Source: Tanytarsus gracilentus (Eukaryota > Arthropoda > Insecta > Diptera > Chironomidae). From it: 64,000 nt of DNA. The notes under the pieces are model-generated. The model worked only from the letters and a program-made list of their open reading frames with translations, did not search any database and had not been told where the DNA came from. Each line of letters starts with the position of its first letter. Position 1 is the first letter of the stretch. The DNA lies in NCBI GenBank assembly GCA_038502055.1, contig JAXRKN010000042.1:3968001-4032000 (forward strand). Direction: 5' to 3'. A program made the position numbers and the translations under genes. Positions 11,585 to 23,899 of this stretch are shown here, piece after piece.

Positions 11585-14500
11585 TCACTGAAGACGAGGC
11601 CAATGGTAGTTTTGATCCTGACCACTACCAATCTGAACAGGGACACTGACACCAGCGCTTATAACACCTTGAATTGAGCGTTAATATTAATTATATTAAT
11701 TAAATGTGATGAATTTTAGCTCACCAGTACTTGTACCGCCTGAATTTGAACTAAAATGTTGAGAGGTCGGCTGCTGATGGGCTGCGGATGGAGTGGAGCG
11801 TGATGAATGAGTATTATAGGGATTTCCTAGTGAATGAAGTGGGTCTGTAAACATATACGGATAACCATCTCGTTGTTGCAAACAGGTTGATGTCATTGAA
11901 CCCAGTGATGGAGGCATTGCGCTAAAAAATATAAAAGTTTCGCATTTAATTGTAAAGTTCAACTAGTTTAATTATTCTTAAGAACATATATTTAAAGTAA
12001 TTTTTTTTTGAAATAAAACTTCCACCAAAAACATAATGGCTACCTATAATTTTCTGCCATTGAACCAATTGGTTGAGAAATAGATGCGTACATGGAATTA
12101 AATCCAGAATTTAATGGTATCCTTGGAGTTGTCGGTACTGGAGGACTGGCAGAATTTGTGTTGCCAATATTGGAATTGCTGTTGCTGCCTGTATTTCCAT
12201 TTGCAGTGTTATTATTATTATTATTATTCGTGCTTCCTCCTCCACCACTTGTATGATCCACTGATCGTCTCTGGGTGCGTAATTTTTCTTCTCTTCTCCA
12301 TTTTGCTCTGATATAATTATAAATATTATAAAGTTAAAATTTAGCTTCTTAAGATGCGAATTAAATCTTGACAGTGGTAGACTTACCTTCGATTCGAGAA
12401 CCATACCTGAAAAATTATGATTTAAATTAATGATTTTTGTAAAACTAAAAGCTACAATAGAATTCAAATAAATTTTTCAAGGAAGAGATATGTGCCATTT
12501 TTATTCTTATTGTTTTAATTAAATTTTTTGCAAGGATTTAGAAAATTAACCTAAACAGTGAAAGATCCTTGTAAACGATTTCTTATTTCATTTGAGTAAA
12601 TATTTCATTTTTTTGTAATCAAAGAACTAAAATAAAGCGTCAGCAAAAATCTGACATGAAAAGCAAAATTCGATACTTTAATATCGTGAAATTTTCAGTC
12701 GCATAACATCATCACTTGATGTTTTTTCCCTTACAATCACATCAAAATACAAAAAATTACTGTTTATATTTGTTATTATTATTTCCAAATGAAACACGAC
12801 AAATTACATTGCAAATAAACATCAACAACGACTATATAAAGGCATAAAGGAAATTTATCAATTGCCCTTTATTATTACTTGATGTCAGTCACTAAGATTT
12901 GTGTGTAAAGAGGGCTGTACAACATTTAATTTGTCGATATGAAAGGACCGTTTTGCTACTTACTGAAAAAACATATGGCTGGTTTTGTATATTACAATTA
13001 TGTCATCATAATATTTATGTTGCTATTTACTTCAAATAAATATTATAGCAACTTCAAATTTAAAAATATATTATGCGCGTATCGGTTTTAATGATGTTAT
13101 ACTTTAAAAGACTATTATAAGAGATAAGAAAAATATTAAACAGAGAAAGTAAAAAGGGACATAATATCTTTTTGAATATTTTGAACTTTACCGCTGCTCT
13201 TGTTCCTACCTGAACTCTACCCACCTGAATTCTTGCTTCGGGTAATCCTATCTTTTCGGCTAATCGTTCACGAGCAAACACATCGGGATAGTGTGTTCTT
13301 TCAAATTCTATTGTTGTAAGAAAATACATATAAGTGGACATGAAGCAAAAATTTATTTTTTGAAAATGATTATGTACTTGAGTTTTTTTTTCTCTATAGT
13401 TTCAATTAAATGTATTAGAAGATCCAAAAAAGATAATTTTTTCAAGAAGATGATCTTCTTATTTCGGTAAATGTTTAAAAAGAAAGAAATTTTTTACCCT
13501 TTTCAAGACTATCAATTTGCTCATTGGTGAATGAGGTACGGTTTCGTTGTAGTTTTCGTTTTAGTCTTAGGCGCATTTGAGAGTCCTCATCTCCTGAAGA
13601 ATTATGCTCAGAATTACCATCGGATGTGCTCTCATGTAAGCTTGATTGCTGAATGTCTACCGAAAATAAATCTGTAGTAAAAAAATATTTTTTTTTTAAA
13701 TTTATAAATCTGTGTTAGAGCACCGTGTCTTATTCTTATCATCCATAAACTTTAGATTATTGTTCAGACGTTAAAGACTCAACTCATAATTTATATTAAT
13801 TCTTAAGCAATCTTTTTCCACAGATAAATATTACAATAATCAAAAGAAAGAGCGGAACTCTAATTAAACAATCAAACTTCAAAAATAAGAATGTATTGAA
13901 AATTAATTTTTCTGCACGCCTAAGTCCATGAATTTTTTGACACATGTCAAGATGAATTGAAACTGTAGCCCCTTTTCGTTATTATTGTATAATTTTTTCC
14001 CCTTACACCCTCTCACTGCTGACTCAAGTACACAGAGAGATTAAGCTTCCCTACTCTTTCAATATATTTATATATGAACTATAAAATAAAGAATTGCAAC
14101 AAAATTTATCACACTCTACTGAATAAATTTGTAAAGAAAAAAAAGGAGTGTGTCAAATACTTTTTCAACACTTATCTCGTGTGAACTGTACGCATTGTAA
14201 ATGATATCATTTATTGTTATTTTTATTATATTGTCATAATGAAATGTGACAAAGAAAAATTGTTATAAATTATGATTATGATTTATTAGCAAACAGTTGA
14301 ATATATTTATTTTTTGAAATTTACAAATCACCAAATTCTTTAAAATATTTTGTCTTTCTTTAATTCACTTCACTTAATCTTATTACATAAAAACACTAAC
14401 AATGCATTCATTCTTAAATTGATATGAGATAAGCCAATAATAATGTTTCAAAAATTTAATTTTATTATGCCACAGTGGTGATTTATCCCATGTGACTACA

Positions 14501-17500
14501 ATTCTAATGTGATTGAAGTCAGCGATCGGCACAAATGTGCAATTTCTTTTTGGAGGGACATTGTGTAACTCTTAATAAATTCATTTCCTTCTAATTGCTA
14601 ATCCTCTCTTTTGTGTCGAGTTGTTAAAACGAAACCTCCGAGTTTTTCTTTTGTTGTTATTCAATCAACAAATAAATGCATTTATTTCTTTATGCAAACA
14701 TGCTGTATACTTTTTGTGATCATTATATCGACTCGTATTCAATCGTATGATAAAACAAAGGCGAGCTTGATAAAATATACTACATACTTAAAAAGTACAG
14801 TAAAATTAATAATATTATACTGATAGAGAAAATTTGCAGAAAGAAATCAAATCAAATAAATTGGATACAATTTTACACATCAATGATTTTTGTGTTCACA
14901 AAAGAAATAAAATATTGCGTATATTGCCAATTACTTCTATCATTATATTTATTATCGTTATATGAATTCTAAAATTGTCTCTGTGTAGTTAGGATTTTTT
15001 TCGACTGAGAATTGAAACAAGTTCTGTTTGCTTGTTATGATGTTTCTAAAATGAGTACAAAAATTTTAATTGTATCATTTTCGTCGGAATGAAAGTTTTA
15101 TTTCTTGTTATGAAATTTTCCAACCTACAAAAAATAAAAGTACGATTTAAACCGTAGATGTACTTTTACTTGCCTTCATTTAATATCACTTATTACAGAT
15201 TATAATCGCAAAAGTATTACGAGGGGTGTTGTCATAGTTTTGATTACCATTTGCCAGTTTTGCACCAATTTTTTCTGGCTTTACTTAAAAAGGTATTAAC
15301 AACACGTGATTTTCGAATCCTTTTTAAGTGTTTCGCTCTATGACAACTACTAGTTGTAAATAAAGACTTGACGATATGTATATTAAATGTCAATAATTTT
15401 GTTAATTGCTCATGAATATTGCAAAGCAGCGTAAACATACATGTAAACATTCACTTGGATGAGTAATCTAAAAAATCGAATGTAACTAATCTCAAAATTT
15501 GATTTAATTTACACGAGCTTGACTAAGAAAATATGTGCGTGTAAATAATTAGAATCAAATGATTTCAAAATGTCATATGTATTTATTGAGAAGAACTTAC
15601 CACGTTTTTGTAGTTCATCCCTATTTATTTGACTATTTATTTGTGCTGATGTTGGTGTAGGAGGTAACGAAATATGTGTTGGCGCTGGGTTACTACCTGG
15701 ATACCATGCCCATCCACCGGATTGTCCATTAAACATCCGAAGTTTATCATACACGGACTCATTTTGAACTGATTGCTGTTCCTTTTGTGATGCCAAATTC
15801 CTTAGTACTCGATTTATTGATGATACCTGTTAAAATGAAAGAAACACAAGAAACAGGGAATTTTTAGTGCTCGTTGACAGAGAGATTTGAAAAGATATGC
15901 GGTGTTTCATGAAAACTCAGTTGCACAATATTTTTTCACCCCTCATTCTCCTTACGCACCACTGAATAATTTGTTGAAAACTTCAACTCAGCTTTCATGA
16001 TTTGTTAACCCCATGTAAATTTCTTCAATTTTTCATTCAATCTCCCTATTTATATACAATGTGAATTTCAATTATTCTGAAACTTTAATCTAAATCGCTC
16101 TTTCCAAATATGATTAAACACTTTTTTCGCTTTGCTTGATATCTGATTCAAAAAGAGCACTAACTTGAATTTATCAAAACCGTAGAAAATTAATTTTAAA
16201 AAATTAAAACGGTTCACTTAAGGAAAAGAATTTTAAGGATTTAAAAACTTTTCTTTTGTCTTACAATAAAATCTGCATTTTAAAAGATGAATTAATCTAT
16301 TGCTTGACTTTTGTCATTCTTTTATGGTAAAAATCAGAAACATAGAGGCGTTTTAGTTTGAAATATTCCGTCGGTAATTCGCTAGACGTTGATATTAAAA
16401 CTTCAAATTGGCATGCTAGTATTTTTAAAAGACTTTTTTCATTTTAGTAATGTCTAACACATAAAGTAAAAAATGTTTTTAATAAAAGTAATGATAGAAA
16501 ATGGTAGAAAAATCATGAATGAATAAAAGAAAAGTATTTCAAAGTTCTGCGCATGGTCGGATATCTGTATATTTTGTAAAATAACAAATTTATATACGTA
16601 AAAGTATGTAAATAAAAATTTACTCAACAGTATTAGTTAGCTAGCTGCCACTGCTTAACATCTTAATGCAAAATTTAACTGAAAAAAACCCAGAGACAAC
16701 AAAAAAGCATCTTTAAATTTTTTTAATCATTTGATCAATGACATTGGTTTTACTTTTCAGTCTGGGCCGAGATTTAAATTTTATTTGTACCAGGATTTTT
16801 GTTTTTAACGAGAACATTAGAGCATGTCCCTAGTAGAAGTTTAAGCAGTTTTCATGTTATTAGAATTTTTTTAAAAAAATTAAAAGGTGTACTTTTTTGT
16901 TGATAAAGTTGTTAATAATTTATATTTTTTTTATATATTTTCACATTAACCCAAATAATAAAAAAACTAACATAACAGACATATTAACTAAATTTTTGAT
17001 ACTTACACTTGGTATATTATCGCTATTGCAAACTCCTTCACTCAATAGTCTATCTCTAATCTCCCATGCAAAAATTGAAGGGCATTCACGCTTATAATCT
17101 GCTATCTTAGAAACTACTCCTGCAGTTGCTACTCGCGGCTGTAAAAAATATGAAATGAAAAAATTTAGAGGTAAAATAAAGACAACTTACCTTTGATCCT
17201 CCGATAGCACGCGGTTTTATTGAACCAGTCTCATAATATCTGGAAATTCATGATAGGTTAGATTTTCTTGATTTTTGCAAGTAATGAATCTTATTTACCT
17301 TCCTAATATTTTACTGACGCATCCATTGGAAACCTGTAATATTCGTGAGATGTCACAAGGTCTTGCTCCGGAATGAGCGAGTTCAACTATTTTTTGCCTG
17401 GTGGAATCTGGCAATGGTCGGCCTATAGTGAATGAATGTGTTATAATAAATAATAATTTTTTAAATATTTTTTTAACGAATATACCATTGACATAGACTC

Positions 17501-17582
17501 CACCTAGTTGGTTTATGCCACTGTGGCCTGCAGATGAACATCCAAACAATGAAGTTTGGCCAATAGATGCGTGTCCATGCAT
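11585..17582 (-). CDS. toy: Twin of eyeless (Pax6) transcription factor
   Basis: Pax6 regulator at the top of the insect eye and head programme. Exons in transcript order: 17486-17582, 17299-17422, 17191-17239, 17007-17138, 15601-15826, 13498-13671, 13225-13307, 12387-12406, 12044-12307, 11725-11921, 11585-11667; total 1449 nt, 482 residues. Paired domain about residues 20-147 (SGINQLGGVYVNGRPLP...VSSINRVLRNLA). Homeodomain about 250-310 (LQRNRTSFTNEQIDSLEKEF), with WFSN, the Pax6-type Ser50. The tail has toy signatures: PLNSGFNSMYASISQPI, SLGSM, CLQQRDGYPYMF, and the terminal WPRLQ. NLASQKEQQ and HGHASIGQTSLFGCS favour toy over eyeless. The start MHGH is at 17582; the frame stays open upstream without another ATG, so a 5' exon is possible. 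A 20-nt microexon encodes VWFSNR of recognition helix 3. All parts look intact. Confidence 0.97.
12387..12406 (-). CDS. toy: 20-nt microexon of toy within homeodomain helix 3
   Basis: Sequence GTATGGTTCTCGAATCGAAG on the minus strand, flanked by ttcag and gtaagt, encodes VWFSNR plus two bases of the next Arg codon. It joins ARIQ (exon ending at 13225) to RAKWRREEK (exon beginning at 12307) in phase. Skipping it would shift the frame within the DNA-recognition helix. Confidence 0.93.
13672..15600. other. Large toy intron between linker and homeodomain exons
   Basis: A 1.93-kb intron of the toy transcript (minus strand), AT-rich, with no exon or repeat that I can recognise. Together with the 1.18-kb intron at 15827-17006 it is a candidate location for eye or brain enhancers, as in Pax6 genes generally; this is inference. 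Confidence 0.4.
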
Positions 17583-20500
17583 TTTGTCATGCACCGACGG
17601 CGAAAGTTCCCAAAACGACAGTATATTGGAGGCGATTTTTGAACGTTTTCTATTGAAGAGTTGATTTAACTTTATTTGTTTTTTTAAAAAGACTTGTCAA
17701 TCTCCTGTAATGAGACAAAAAGTATAAAGAAGTGAATAATATTTAAATCTTAATTAATTTGTCAACGACGTTACTGAATTGTAAAAATTGCATGTGCTTT
17801 CGTGCAATAAAAACCGGATTATAACGTGTTGTCCTGGATTTGTATAATTGAACGATCACATAAAATTTTTCGTTTTTTAGAAAAGCATTGGTTATTAAAG
17901 TCACGTGGCGTATGCTGTGCATACGGAGAAAAATCCTAATAAAAAACACATTTATAATAAGAACTGTCAAAGCAAAATCTGAAGGGGGTTCGATCTTCCT
18001 GTCAGCGTATTTAGCATTTGGCTGGTCTCAATCGTTTGTTACATCTCAATTAAAGTGCGACGAATAATTTTATGTATTTTTTCTGTGAGGTCATAAATCG
18101 ATTGCATGCAAGAGAGTGAGAAAATCTCTAACTGCTCTTACTATTTCGGCTTTACTCAAGCGTGCAATGCAGCACGCGACTTCTTACTCACTCTCACTTT
18201 TATTTTGTATGGCATCAAAGGAAATATTTGCTTGCGTTCAATTTTGTAATGGACCCTCTTTGATAATATTCTACAACATTACAGTTCGAGTGCATTTGAT
18301 GTTGAAATAATGACTGTGATTTTACACAGAAGAAAAGAAAAAACCTATTAATAACGACGTATGAAATTGCATGCGGTTGACTAATAAAACCCAATGGTTT
18401 TGTCTTTATTTGAACAACATCATTAGAGGGCAAAACGATTGTGAATTATTATGCGAAACACATCATACAATTTATTTAAACTTTAAGAATTTAACAATAC
18501 TTTAAATTTGTTAGATAAATTTTCAATCAATATTTTACATAACATCTTCAAAAAATTTCAAGCATATTTATCATAGAAATAAATAATTTTTGAACAAGTG
18601 CAAGTTCAAACACTTGAATAATAAATTGAAAGTTATTAAACAAAAAATTGTTCCATTAAAAATTTTGATTTTTATGTTTTAATGACATTTTTATGAATTG
18701 TGCACTTGAGTTTTTTATTTTGCTGTTAATATCCTTGACTCTTTCGTCGCAGTTAATAAAAAATTCAAGAATCTGAATTGTAATTTGCTATTGCGATGAA
18801 ATTATAATCGATGCGTGCGCAACATTTAAAAGCGGAAATATCGTGTTTAAGAATGATTGCATCTACCACCCCTTTAAAGCTACATACATTTTCACCCTCG
18901 CCCTTATGTATGGGCTCTATTGCATGCAATTTTCGCTCAATTTTTAATTCAATGATAATCATTATGTCATTTTTTATTTTTAGAAATGTTTGAGCGTCAA
19001 CTCAAGTGTAGAAATTAACTGCAAATTTTATTTCATTTAAATGCGCGCTCATAATGTATGTAGAAAATTTTAAATTTTTTCAATGCAACAAATTTTCGGG
19101 CAGTTTAATTTGTGCTGTGTTTTACAAGATAAATTTAATTTTATGCAAAAGTTTCTGCTAACAGTAATTTTTTTCGAAAGCTTATGTTGCACAATTTTAC
19201 TAAATTGATGCTCAATTTAAATTTTAATTTCAGGATCTGTAAATCAAAAGAAATGTGAGAGAAATATTAAATGTTCGGTGGTATTGTTTATTTACTCTAA
19301 AAAATTAATTAGCATATCATAAAGCTCTCATCAAATTCATTAGTCTCCTGATATTTTAACAACAGAATCAATTTGTAACAATAAAATAAAAATTTTCTAC
19401 AATGATAATTTTGTTTTAAATAAATACTTCTCATGTTTCAACACACACTTCAAGATAAACTATTTTACTCAACATCATTTTCCTTTTATGTCATTTCTTT
19501 TAAAAGGCCCTGAAGACCACCAGTTGAGTTTAAAAATCAAGATTCTTCTGTGCTAAGTTTGTTTATACATATACATTTCTCCTTATTAACTAGACTCTTA
19601 ATAAGTTTCAAATCTGTCAAGTATACGTTTCAAAATTGAAATTATTATTTCTTACGGTCTTGGAAATATTATTAAACCTCAAAATACTAAGGTACAACAA
19701 ATGTCATAATCGCTGCATGACGCATGCCTACTGTAAAAAATATTTTTAAACAAACTTTTCTGAAAGAAGCATCAATCATAATTGGTGTGAAAGGTATTTT
19801 TACGGTGGCACAATCATTTTCAGGCTTTAGTACATAAAATAAATATTGTGAGTTAGCAGTGATGAAGATTCTAAATTTTTCTGTATCATGCTTATAAAAC
19901 TGCAATTTCTGTGAGTTCTCAAGAGAATTTTGGATTGACAGTTGCACTGTCATAACTTTGATTAGGATTGTTTGATAAAGGTTTATCTTGAGGTTTTTTG
20001 TGATGGAAATATAAAAGGATTCTTCTCTCCAATAAATATATGGAAGCCGTCGGAATTTTTTTAAATTTAAAATTTTTTAAAATAAATTCACTTTAAATTA
20101 TTGAGAGTGGGTTTGGTTTATTTTCTTTGTCACTTTTCTTAAAAAGTAGATAGGTAAAATAAAATTCTTTGTGCACATTCAATAATTCAATAGCCCTAAA
20201 AAAAATCAAAATACAATAATTTTAAAACTTTCCAACGAGGATTAAGAAAAATTCTTAAGAGTGTAACAAATATCGACCTAATAAATAAATACACACAAAT
20301 TTTCTCAAGCCTAATTCGATGCATGAAAAGAATGGAAGATTTGGTGGTAAAGCTCATTGTTTCTTTCATTTTTTATCCCCTTTCGAGAGATTTACTGAAG
20401 AGAGAAAAAAACCATCTGCATTGAGAGTATAGAGCATATCTATTACAGAAAAAAGGAATTAAATTCCAAACTTTAGTGAAACTTTAAAAAGGTCTGTGGT

Positions 20501-22380
20501 ACAAAAGTAAACCACTCGATAGAAGATCTATAATAATTCCTGAGATTTTTACAACATCTCTCTACCCTGAAAAAATAGGTTATTACTTTAACATTTATGA
20601 ATTAAAAATATCCATTAAAAATTAATCTCATTTACAATGGGCTTTGTACATACATACTTGAACTGCAACAAAAATGCAAAATTTATTTTAAAAAATTAAT
20701 CACAATATTTTCTAAATGTTAACATTGACCAAAATAAAATATCCAAAATTAATATCCACAAATTAGAAGAGATGAGAGACTAGCGATAAAGAAATCAACA
20801 TTTCAGAAACATTTCATCCATCATTTTTTATCCATCCATCTCAATCTCTTTAAATTAAGACTTTAAACATGATATTTTTGTATTTGCAACGAAGCCAAGA
20901 TATATTAAAGAATGTACCAAATATTAAAATATAGAATGTCGCTTTATCTTTTCTCCATTTGAAGCTTGCCGACGTCTCGAATTAAATATGAAAATATTTT
21001 ATTTCGTTCTTTCGCTTCACATTCTAAATCACTTTCGATTTTACTTAAAGACACTTCATTAACATATTACATGACAAATATACCGGCTTATGTCACATGA
21101 ATATGTGCAACAATTGTAATAAAATTATTAATGAAAATTAAGAACTAAAAAATTATCTTTGATAATTAGGAAAATTTAATTCGAGAATGATTCTTTTTGT
21201 GGAAACAAGTTGAAATGTGTGTATTTACACAGGACTCTCGACTGAATCATGTCGTGTCAAATGCATTTGTCATGCTTTAATTCACTATCGTATGTCAATA
21301 TTAGTTCTAGATGACTGATTTCAAATTGTGGGATTTTGAGATTTTCATAAAAATGTGCATCGTCATTGTGCGACACTGTGCGCTCCTCAATGACAGCATG
21401 CAAAAAATTTTGACAGTGATGTAAACGTGGTGAAAGACGTGAGAAAATTAGAGGCTGCTAATCAATCGACTAGTCTTTTTTTGTTGTGGTATTTCACTCG
21501 AGGTGAATGTAATGAACAACAATCTACAGCGATAAAATTAATAATTGGGAAAAAACTAAAAAGCGTATCTCCCTCACTTCAAGTCTTTAAAATACTCTCT
21601 TTAAATAGCGGCACGCGGACACAATAGAAAATTTTCCTGCCTGTTAGTAATACATCACAATAATTAAATATATTCCATATCTTGTGAACAGAGATTTTTG
21701 TGAATGGCAATATCATGCCTTTCGTAATTCGATTTGATGTTTTTATGTTTTTTAATAAAGGAATCAGTCGAGTGTAAAAGTGTGCAGAAGTCATTCCTTC
21801 GGGGTTCTCTGAACATTTTTTGATTTATAGCTTCAATTTATGCGCTCAAGAAGCGTTTGATTTTAAAATCAAAGGATATGTCATGGAAAAAATTTAAGGA
21901 ATTTTGTCAATTAACATTCAAGTTGTAAATTTTTGATTGCGGGTGAGAAATGATGCTGTATAAAAGACGCGTAGAGGGGTTTGTGTGTTAAATTCCTAAC
22001 ATACCTTACTCCCTTGCCTTCAAAAGTATTTCAAAAATTTACTGATACATTACATTATGAAATAAAGTTTACACTACACTGTTCGATACTTTTTTTCTGT
22101 TCATAATATTAATTTTTAGCTTGATCCTTCAATATTCAACGCGTTTAAACTAGATGATTAATTTATCTTTCTTAAGTATTTTTCGATTTAAACACAAACT
22201 TTATTTATCTGGGACGGAATTTAGCATATTATTTTATTTGTAAAATATGTTTTTAAGTATTACATCTAAGCATGGTGGCCAGAAGTTTTTGGGCAAAATA
22301 ATTCGTGTCATTCATTGTGAGTTAAGGATGCATTATTGTAATTTTTCACGATTCTTTACTCAATTTTAGAGAAAATCATT

Positions 22381-22608
22381 ATAAATATTTTAGAATTGGC
22401 AGGTGCCGCGGCTTGAAAAAATTTTTGATCACTTTTATCAACAATTCTTTTAACAAAAAGACTAATTAAGCTTTTTAATTGAATGTTAATGAAGAAAAGA
22501 ATGTTTAAAAGCATTTTTGTTGCGAAAAAATCGATTTAAAAACAAATTTTATATTTTCAAGTAGCCTTCGTGCCGCGGCACCAAAATTGCCATCTCTAAA
22601 ATATTTAT
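22381..22608. repeat. 228-bp palindromic element with GCCGCGGC arms
   Basis: The outer ends ATAAATATTTTAGA and TCTAAAATATTTAT are perfect reverse complements. Inside them come TTGGC/GCCA and then GGTGCCGCGGC (22402-22412) facing GTGCCGCGGCACC (22570-22582). The core resembles a small non-autonomous fold-back element. A related TTTTGGTGCCGCGGCACC occurs at 54901-54918. Confidence 0.65.
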
Positions 22609-23815
22609 TTAATCCATCTTAAACAAAATAGCTTTATTATTAAATTGTTTTTCCGTTGAAGTTAATTTATGTTTTGTTTTCTGATAAATTCTTGCAGTTT
22701 AAAAGTCAAGTGTTATTTTTATCTCCTGGTGGAACGCATAATTATTAATTAAACTTTTTAACGTTTATAGCTTCTTTTTAAATGATAAAAAACGTGGCTA
22801 AAAACTAATTTTTTCAACTTTAGTTTTTCGTTTTAAGATCTCGGAAATCGAAAGTGTTTAAAATTTTAACTAATTTTATGATTTAAAACAAAATTACTTA
22901 AGGACAATTCAGTAAACGTGTAAAGCACTTTAGAGATAAAAACTTTTGTACACAGTGCTATCGCAAAAGTTAAGATTTCTTACCTTTAAATGCTTGTAAA
23001 TATTAAATCCATATTTGTCTTTGTAAATTTATTTATTTCTAAAATTTACTATTTACTTTCTTTTGTATATTTAATTTGTGAATATTCGCATCAATACTGT
23101 TTTTGTACTATTGAATTTTGTTTAACACTCCTTAAAAAAACATTATTTTGAGGGAATTATTTTAACTGAATGTAGTTTTATGGAACACAGCACAATGTGG
23201 AAAAAATATGTCACAAAATCAACCTCACCAAATTCAAATCACTTTTATCATAATCAGTATTTATTTATTACAAGCAAAAATTGTATGAGCTGCGGGACAA
23301 ATGTAAAACTTGAGAGAATTTGAGAATTTGCGCTAGAATGATTTCAATTTTACACACATCAAATGTCGGCAAAAAGTTAAAATGAATTTTTACCGTGCCA
23401 ACTGTCTTTTTGAGAATATTAGAAATGTTTCAATGTGTGTTGACTCAGAACAACGTAAAAAATGCTTAAAATTATCCTGATTCTATGGAGCATAAGGCAT
23501 TTTTGATATATACATGGAGTAAGATATATTTTTTACACCATTCCTTGTTTCAAACTTCGTGTCACGCATACAACAAACTGGTATTAGTGACTTCTACTAC
23601 ATCCTCATACAATGTTCATCAAGAAAAACTTCTTTTTAAAAATTCATGTAATTATAATGCGGTTTGGAATTAGAAAACTCAGCGTTAGTTTCATACTAAT
23701 AATTATTCCATCATATTCCAAAAAGGGTCAGACAAAAGGTGTTCCAGATCAATTAAGAGTAAATTGTTGCACAGCTCCAAAAATTTAGCATTTCAAAGAA
23801 ATTACAATTTAGCTA

Positions 23816-23899
23816 CATGAGAGTAAATTTACTTTCACTGATATGTGGGCGTTCCCGTCCTGCTTTGTTAAAACAAATTCCCACACATATACTCTCATG
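23816..23899. repeat. Imperfect hairpin
   Basis: CATGAGAGTA at 23816 pairs with TACTCTCATG ending at 23899, and an inner ATATGTGGG pairs with CCCACACATAT after a bulge. It could be a structured RNA or a chance fold-back. No known microRNA seed was recognised. Confidence 0.3.

Noticed and set aside
17583..17660. Open frame upstream of toy's MHGH start (reading ...FWELSPSVHDK)
   Set aside because: It lacks an ATG; it may be 5' UTR or a spliced upstream coding exon, but I cannot support either.
17980..18010. GGTTCGATCTTCC resembling a tRNA T-loop
   Set aside because: No acceptor stem, A box or anticodon arm fits around it.
18108..18200. GAGAGTGAG / CTCACTCTC stem near toy considered as a microRNA
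   Set aside because: Only about nine bases pair, with a large unstructured loop and no known seed.
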